A DNA stretch of 64,000 nucleotides from Sphingorhabdus_B arenilitoris. Its GTDB lineage: Bacteria > Pseudomonadota > Alphaproteobacteria > Sphingomonadales > Sphingomonadaceae. Positions 60,301 to 64,000 of the stretch are shown here, one piece after another. A program made the position numbers and the translations under genes. The stretch lies in NCBI RefSeq assembly GCF_042651485.1, contig NZ_JBHSDH010000013.1, positions 372,001 to 436,000 on the forward strand, read 5' to 3'. The notes beneath the pieces are model-generated. The model saw only the letters and a list, made by a program, of their open reading frames with translations. It made no database searches and was not told the DNA's origin. Position 1 is the first letter of the stretch. The number at the start of each line of letters is the position of its first letter.

Positions 60301-60809
60301 TCGACGATGCTGCCCCGAATCGCAAATTCGCCCGAATCGGAAACGGTATCGACGCGGAAATATCCATTTGCGATGAGCAGTTCGGCGATCCGGTCGCGGC
60401 TGATCATCCGGCCCGGCTCCAACCGCTCACCGGTTTGGCGAATGCGGAATGGGGTGACCAGCCGCTGAATCACTGCGCCAATAGTGGTCAGCACCAGCTG
60501 CTTATTCTTTAACGGTTGCTGTAATGCCTGCAGCGTGGCCATCCGCTGTGACGTAATCGCTAGCGAAGGTGACGCGCGGTCATAGGGCAGGCAATCCCAT
60601 GCGGGAAATTGCAAAATTTCCAGCTCGCTGGCGAAGAAGGGTACGGTATCGGCGAGGCTGCGCATTGCGGCGTCATCGGCGGCGATGAATAATGTCCGGC
60701 CCTTTGCCGCGCGCGCCAAATCGGCCAGCAGCAACGGCGTAAAGCCGGGCGGCACCGATGCGAGCGTCAGCGGCGCTGCTGACCCGATAATGGCATGAAG
60801 ATCAACCAT
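57330..60809 (-). CDS. mfd: Transcription-repair coupling factor Mfd
   Basis: Mfd releases RNA polymerase stalled at DNA lesions and recruits UvrA. The 1159 residues include the UvrB-homology part (early third), the RNA-polymerase-interaction domain (GDLVVHMEHGIGRYEGLVSI and FVPVENIDVLSRY), RecG-type translocase motifs CGDVGFGKTEVAMRAAF, VIVDEEQRFGV, LTATPIPRTLQMAMSGLRELS, VGRSKTRAYAYL, and the TRCF C-terminal domain. The length is typical. It follows sdhE after two bases on the same strand, so the pair is probably one transcript. Confidence 0.97.
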   Translation of the reverse strand: MVDLHAIIGSAAPLTLASVPPGFTPLLLADLARAAKGRTLFIAADDAAMRSLADTVPFFASELEILQFPAWDCLPYDRASPSLAITSQRMATLQALQQPLKNKQLVLTTIGAVIQRLVTPFRIRQTGERLEPGRMISRDRIAELLIANGYFRVDTVSDSGEFAIRGSIVDIFPAGSETGLRLDFFGDEIETMRSFDAQTQRSIGPVDRFDILPAVEALMDADSIKRFRTHYREYFGATATGDPLYQAVSDGRRLSGMDHWLPLFEERMVTLFDHIGEEALVIRDGAAVPAAQTRFDAIADYHDNRVRAASAEPGSYRPLPPDRLYQTAQELEAAFQNAAAHMLTPFAQPQSARVIDFSIQAARDFAPERAQKANIYEAVSAHLKQMALQGKKTIVASYSAGARSRLQGLLSDHGAPPLVEADGWQSALGLATKGRAAMVVLPIDHGFSSADITIISEQDMLGDRLVRRHKRKKSADAFLAELSALTLGDLVVHMEHGIGRYEGLVSITVGKSPHDCVALSYAGGDKLFVPVENIDVLSRYGSGSEVAALDRLGGEAWQRRKSKLKERIRAIAHELLATAAERALRSGVRVEIDPPSYASFVDRFPYEETDDQQRVIAEVLDDMASGRPMDRLVCGDVGFGKTEVAMRAAFAAAMAGHQVAIIAPTTLLARQHYSNFADRFRDLPLKVGRLSRLVPSAEAAATRDALADGTVDIVVGTHAVLSKALSFKRLGLVIVDEEQRFGVTHKERLKALKTDVHMLTLTATPIPRTLQMAMSGLRELSVIQTPPVDRLAVRTYVMPWDPVVLREALLREHYRGGQSFFVVPRISDLAEIEDYLREVVPEIKSITAHGQMSASVVEERMSAFYDKKYDVLLSTTIVESGLDIPSANTLIIHHAQRFGMAQLYQLRGRVGRSKTRAYAYLTTPPNQALTETAEKRLKVLGDLDTLGAGFQLASHDLDIRGAGNLVGDEQSGHIKEVGFELYQSMLEDAIIAAKADAQGIAKPRDSFSPQITIDAPILIPEDYVPDLSVRMALYRRLNDVEDAQEMEGFAAEMADRFGPIPAPAKNLLRLIEIKQNALTAGVAKMEVGPRGTLVSFHDDNPPNIPGLLAYAAKLGEVAKLRSDSKLVIQRVWHDPESRLNGCLQLSKGLANLARKVAAK

Positions 60810-60811
60810 AG

Positions 60812-61096
60812 TTAATATTGCTTACTAAGTCCCGGAGGCAAAGTAATGAAATCAAGCCTTTTCAATGTATCCATCATCGGCCCCTGAAATTCAGGAGGCG
60901 GCGCGGCGGTGCCCATGGCCCAGGCCATGATGTCCACATCCTGTTGCTCCAACAGCTCTTCAAACCAGGCAAATTCTTCTGCCGTCCAGTTTTGATGATA
61001 GCTTTCAAAAAAGCCGCCCACCATGGCGTCGGCCTCCCTCGTGCCCCGGTGAGAGGCGCGGAAACGCAATTTGCGGATAGTGGCATCTGCATCCAT
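60812..61096 (-). CDS. sdhE: Succinate dehydrogenase flavinylation factor SdhE
   Basis: SdhE (SDHAF2/YgfY family) helps attach FAD covalently to succinate dehydrogenase SdhA. The 94-residue product from the Met at 61096 contains the RGxxE motif in RFRASHRGTREADAMVGGFFESY and EEFAWFEELLEQQDVDIMAWAMG, both diagnostic. The frame could start at 61255, but the upstream part has no match and would overlap recG. It precedes mfd closely and is divergent from recG, with 52 bases between. Confidence 0.92.
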   Translation of the reverse strand: MDADATIRKLRFRASHRGTREADAMVGGFFESYHQNWTAEEFAWFEELLEQQDVDIMAWAMGTAAPPPEFQGPMMDTLKRLDFITLPPGLSKQY

Positions 61097-61148
61097 GGGG
61101 ACGTCCTTCTGGTAACGGCTGATTTTCGCTTTATAGAGGGCGTTAGCC

Positions 61149-63212
61149 ATGCGTCCCGATATACTCAATCCTCTATTTGCGGAAGTTCGTTCAATGGCCG
61201 GCATTGGCCCGAAGCTGGCCAAGCCGCTCGACCGTCTTAAGATCGAGCGGATCAAGGATTTGCTATACCATTTTCCAGCCAGTTGGACCTATCGCAAACC
61301 GGTGCCGGCGCTTGACGTCGGTGACGTCGGACAGAATATCATCATTCGGTTGGTTGTAATGGACTATAAGGGCAGCGGATCGCCCCGTGCGCCAACACGC
61401 ATCTTCGCCAGTGATGCAGACGGCAATTACGTTACGCTCACATTTTTCGGGCGTAATGGCGGATGGGCAAAAAAGCAGCTGCCGATCGGGGAAGAGCGCG
61501 TCATTTCGGGCAAATTGGAGCGTTATGGCGACGAATTGCAAATGGTTCATCCCGACCATATGGAGCCGCTGGATAACGGCGCTGCGCCCGCATTGGCCGA
61601 ACCCATTTATCCGCTATCCGAAGGTTTAACCAACAAAAGATTGGGGCAGTTGGCCAGTAGCGCGGTAGAGAATATTCCGGCGCTGCCCGAATGGATTGAG
61701 CCTTCACTTTTGGCTAAGCGGGTTTGGCCTGATTGGCAAACCGCGCTGACCACAGTGCATCGCAAGGATGATGAGGCAGCGCGGGACCGGCTTGCCTATG
61801 ACGAATTATTTTCGAACCAACTTGCCATGCGTCTTGTTCGCAGCGCGCTGGACCGGCGTCACGGTATAGCGATTAAGGGCGATGGGCGTTTAACGAATGC
61901 ACTCAATTTGCCATTTGACCTGACCGGCGCGCAAAAACGAACGATCGCCGAAATTGAAAGCGACATGGCGCAAAGCCGCCCGATGCTCCGCTTGCTCCAA
62001 GGTGACGTCGGATCGGGTAAAACAATGGTTGCCCTCATGACGTTGCTTCGGGCCGTGGAATGCCGAATGCAGGGCGCGCTGCTCGCTCCCACCGAGATTT
62101 TGGCGCGGCAGCATTTTGCCAATTTGCGGCAAATGCTATCGGGCCTGCCTGTGAATATCGCGATCCTGACAGGCCGCGATAAAGGCAAAGCGCGTGAAGC
62201 GACGCTGATGGGGCTGGCCGATGGCAGCATTGATATATTGGTGGGCACCCATGCGATATTCCAAGAGGCGGTGACTTATAAATCGCTCGCCGTCGCGGTC
62301 ATTGATGAGCAGCATCGTTTCGGCGTGTCGCAGCGTTTGATGCTATCGCGCAAAGCCAAGGGCGTGCCGCATTTGCTAGTCATGACGGCAACGCCAATCC
62401 CGCGCACGCTGGCGCTGGCCTGCTATGGCGAAATGGATAGCTCACAGCTGGATGAGTTGCCGCCGGGACGCACGCCTGTCGAAACCAGAGTGATGTCGTC
62501 CGAACGCCTGGTGGAATTGGTCGAAGGCGTGGGGCGTCATTTGGCATCGGGTAAACAGGCTTTTTGGGTTTGTCCGCTCGTCGAGGAGAGCGAAAATAGC
62601 GATCTTGCCGCCGCCGAACAGCGGGCGGAGCAGCTGCGGCTACGGTTCGGTGATAAGGTTGCACTCGTCCATGGCCGGATGAAAGGGCCAGAGAAAGATG
62701 CCGTCATGGAGGCATTTGTTGCCGGCAAAACGCAGCTTTTGGTCGCGACCACCGTGATAGAGGTCGGGGTGGATGTGCCCAATGCCTCTTTGATGATAAT
62801 CGAGGCGGCGGATAGGTTCGGTCTAGCACAATTGCATCAGCTGCGCGGGCGGGTTGGGCGGGGTGCGGAAAAGTCGATTTGCCTTTTGGTGCGCAGCGCG
62901 CATATCGGGGAAACAGCGGCGGCGCGGCTCAAATTGATGCGCGAGAGCAATGACGGCTTTCGGATAGCCGAAGAAGATATGCGTCTGCGCGGGGCAGGCG
63001 AGCTGCTGGGTACGCGGCAATCCGGGGACAGCCCGTTCCGCGTTGCAACAGCCGAGCAGGTCCGAGCGATGATCGGCATCGCGTCGGACGACGCACGGCT
63101 GCTGCTCGACCGCGATGGCGGTCTAGATTCTGGCGCGCGCGGTCAAGCGGCTCGTCTTGCGCTATATTTATTTGAGAGAGATGCCGGTATCGCGACGCTC
63201 CGCGGCGGTTAG
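61149..63212 (+). CDS. recG: ATP-dependent DNA helicase RecG
   Basis: RecG reverses stalled replication forks and branch-migrates Holliday junctions. The 687 residues start with the wedge and OB domain (MAGIGPKLAKPLDRLKIERIKDLLYHFPASWTYR). The helicase domains show LLQGDVGSGKTMVALMTLL (Walker A), AVIDEQHRFGVSQRLML (DEQH), VMTATPIPRTLALACYGEMDSSQLDELPPGR, and HQLRGRVGRG, then the TRG motif area MRLRGAGELLGTRQSGD. It is paired head-to-head with sdhE-mfd, and recG and mfd are homologous translocases. Confidence 0.97.
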   Translation: MRPDILNPLFAEVRSMAGIGPKLAKPLDRLKIERIKDLLYHFPASWTYRKPVPALDVGDVGQNIIIRLVVMDYKGSGSPRAPTRIFASDADGNYVTLTFFGRNGGWAKKQLPIGEERVISGKLERYGDELQMVHPDHMEPLDNGAAPALAEPIYPLSEGLTNKRLGQLASSAVENIPALPEWIEPSLLAKRVWPDWQTALTTVHRKDDEAARDRLAYDELFSNQLAMRLVRSALDRRHGIAIKGDGRLTNALNLPFDLTGAQKRTIAEIESDMAQSRPMLRLLQGDVGSGKTMVALMTLLRAVECRMQGALLAPTEILARQHFANLRQMLSGLPVNIAILTGRDKGKAREATLMGLADGSIDILVGTHAIFQEAVTYKSLAVAVIDEQHRFGVSQRLMLSRKAKGVPHLLVMTATPIPRTLALACYGEMDSSQLDELPPGRTPVETRVMSSERLVELVEGVGRHLASGKQAFWVCPLVEESENSDLAAAEQRAEQLRLRFGDKVALVHGRMKGPEKDAVMEAFVAGKTQLLVATTVIEVGVDVPNASLMIIEAADRFGLAQLHQLRGRVGRGAEKSICLLVRSAHIGETAAARLKLMRESNDGFRIAEEDMRLRGAGELLGTRQSGDSPFRVATAEQVRAMIGIASDDARLLLDRDGGLDSGARGQAARLALYLFERDAGIATLRGG

Positions 63213-63219
63213 GGCGGGT

Positions 63220-63543
63220 TTACCGCCGCTTCGGCGACAGGGTTTTCAACATTTTCATAAAATCAGTGATACGAATGACGCGTTCAAACTGGAATCCAGC
63301 GCGTTTTTCTACCGACCAGATCAAATGCGCCTCAATGCGGCCCACCTCTGGCAAGCGTAACTCGATACGATCACCGCGTTCAAAAATCTCATTATCATCG
63401 GTCATAAAACCATGTGCCGACACATTGACGATATGGGCTTTTTGATCGCCGTGAAGCTTGCTTTCCACGATCACGTCGTAATCGGCCCGATGCCTTGCGG
63501 CCCGGCGAAGGTCATAATCGTCATTTTGTATTGCTTGCACCAT
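63220..63543 (-). CDS. PilZ domain protein (c-di-GMP receptor)
   Basis: A 107-residue single PilZ domain. The c-di-GMP-binding residues are present: RRAARHRADYDV with the RxxxR motif, and IVNVSAHGFM with (D/N)xSxxG. It ends KMLKTLSPKRR. It would bind c-di-GMP and alter motility or envelope processes by protein contact. The window also encodes two c-di-GMP turnover enzymes (20.8 and 56.0 kb), though there is no operon with them. It converges with recG, ending seven bases from it. Confidence 0.9.
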   Translation of the reverse strand: MVQAIQNDDYDLRRAARHRADYDVIVESKLHGDQKAHIVNVSAHGFMTDDNEIFERGDRIELRLPEVGRIEAHLIWSVEKRAGFQFERVIRITDFMKMLKTLSPKRR

Positions 63544-63647
63544 AAATTTGCGACCCTTGTTCCCCTATTATTAGAAGACAGAGAGTGGCAGAAATTTACA
63601 AATAAACCGTAAAGGTGTGCTTTGTTTTCGTCGGCAACAAAGGAAAA

Positions 63648-64000
63648 TTAGCTGGAAAATACCAATATGCCGTGCTTTTTCTTACCTGCCGAAATTTTGA
63701 CCGTTTCAGGCGTTGACGCGATCATGGTTGCTTCATCTGTTACCTGATCCCCATTGATCCTTGCGCCGCCGCCGTCAATCAATCGCTTGGCCTCCTTTTT
63801 GGAAGCGACAAAGCTAAGCGCCAAAAGCGCATCGACGATTGAAATCTCTGCGGCCTGTATCTCTGCGCTGGGCAAGTCATCGCCCGCGCCGCCGCCAGCA
63901 AACGTTTGCATTGCCGTTGTTTCTGCCGCCTTTGCCGCTTCTTCGCCCCGGCATAACGCGGTCGCGGCATTGGCGAGCGCAATTTTTGCTTCATTAACAG
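63648..64000 (-). CDS. tyrS: Tyrosyl-tRNA synthetase, C-terminal part
   Basis: The frame is open to the window edge and therefore lacks its N-terminus. The visible 117 residues begin NEAKIALANAATALCRGEEAAKAAETTA, a typical tyrosyl-tRNA synthetase linker. An S4 RNA-binding domain follows (ISIVDALLALSFVASKKEAKRLIDGGGARINGDQV). Catalytic motifs (HIGH, KMSKS) must lie beyond 64000. The internal Met at 63911 is not the start of a separate gene. About 104 bases separate it from the pilZ start upstream. Confidence 0.88.
   Translation of the reverse strand, partial: VNEAKIALANAATALCRGEEAAKAAETTAMQTFAGGGAGDDLPSAEIQAAEISIVDALLALSFVASKKEAKRLIDGGGARINGDQVTDEATMIASTPETVKISAGKKKHGILVFSS

Noticed and set aside
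1..64000. CRISPR array, prophage, integrase, rRNA operon, replication origin
   Set aside because: No regularly spaced repeats, phage structural genes, integrase motifs, rRNA sequence or origin-type clusters were seen anywhere in the window.

Overview
The window is a gene-dense chromosomal segment of an alphaproteobacterium, most likely Sphingomonadales (Sphingorhabdus, Sphingopyxis or a relative). The evidence is the combination of ChpT and a DivL-type pseudokinase whose catalytic His is Tyr (CckA-ChpT-CtrA cell-cycle circuitry), an RpoH of alphaproteobacterial type, a TonB-dependent receptor, a class A RNase P RNA, the amgK-murU and addB-addA order behind divL-tsaE, and moderate GC content. 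Almost everything is core chromosome. The accessory signals are one toxin-antitoxin pair and one short palindromic transposon-like element. Layout: (1) 1-4.5 kb: end of a TonB receptor, mtgA, rpoH, rluD, a JAMM-domain gene and chpT. (2) 4.5-9.9 kb: chemotaxis operon cheA-cheW-cheY-cheB-cheR with no receptor gene, with CtrA-like sites before cheA and cheY. (3) 9.9-12.1 kb: an amidase, rnpB, a J-domain gene and sufE. (4) 12.1-16.4 kb: an enlarged phage-shock (psp) locus. A sigma-54 promoter drives a new small secreted-peptide ORF, a hairpin with a T-run, then pspA-pspB-pspC, a 53-residue membrane protein and four more TM-plus-coiled-coil proteins. pspF is divergent. (5) 16.4-22.5 kb: sodB, the coupled operon dapF-mtaB-ftsY-yciB, and a GGDEF-EAL protein. 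(6) 22.7-27.5 kb: ffh, rpsP, rimM, a vapBC-like pair and a small membrane protein inserted before trmD-rplS. (7) 27.5-36.8 kb: asd, a DsbA/GST-kappa-like protein, a DUF1508 protein, an alpha/beta hydrolase, an M2 dipeptidase, a SIMPL-domain protein, amn, a peroxiredoxin and ahcY. (8) 36.8-37.1 kb: a 265-bp MITE-like element with perfect 25-bp ends. (9) 37.2-48.2 kb: divL-tsaE-amgK-murU-addB-addA, mostly overlapping reading frames. (10) 48.2-64 kb: trxA, argJ, a small secreted ORF, secA, a TSUP permease, tRNA-Asn, moaA-nadK, an EAL protein with degenerate GGDEF, sdhE-mfd, recG, a PilZ protein and the end of tyrS. How they work together: signalling genes recur (ChpT, DivL, Che proteins, two c-di-GMP enzymes, PilZ), which fits a motile bacterium with CtrA-linked motility control. 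Envelope maintenance is the other theme (Psp, SecA, FtsY, Ffh, MtgA, amidase, AmgK-MurU recycling). The strongest candidate for something undescribed is the psp operon. Its multiplied small membrane proteins share one C-terminal helical motif, and the operon opens with an unannotated exported peptide and a possible attenuator. All identifications come from reading the sequence. No database search was run, so family names rest on recognised motifs.
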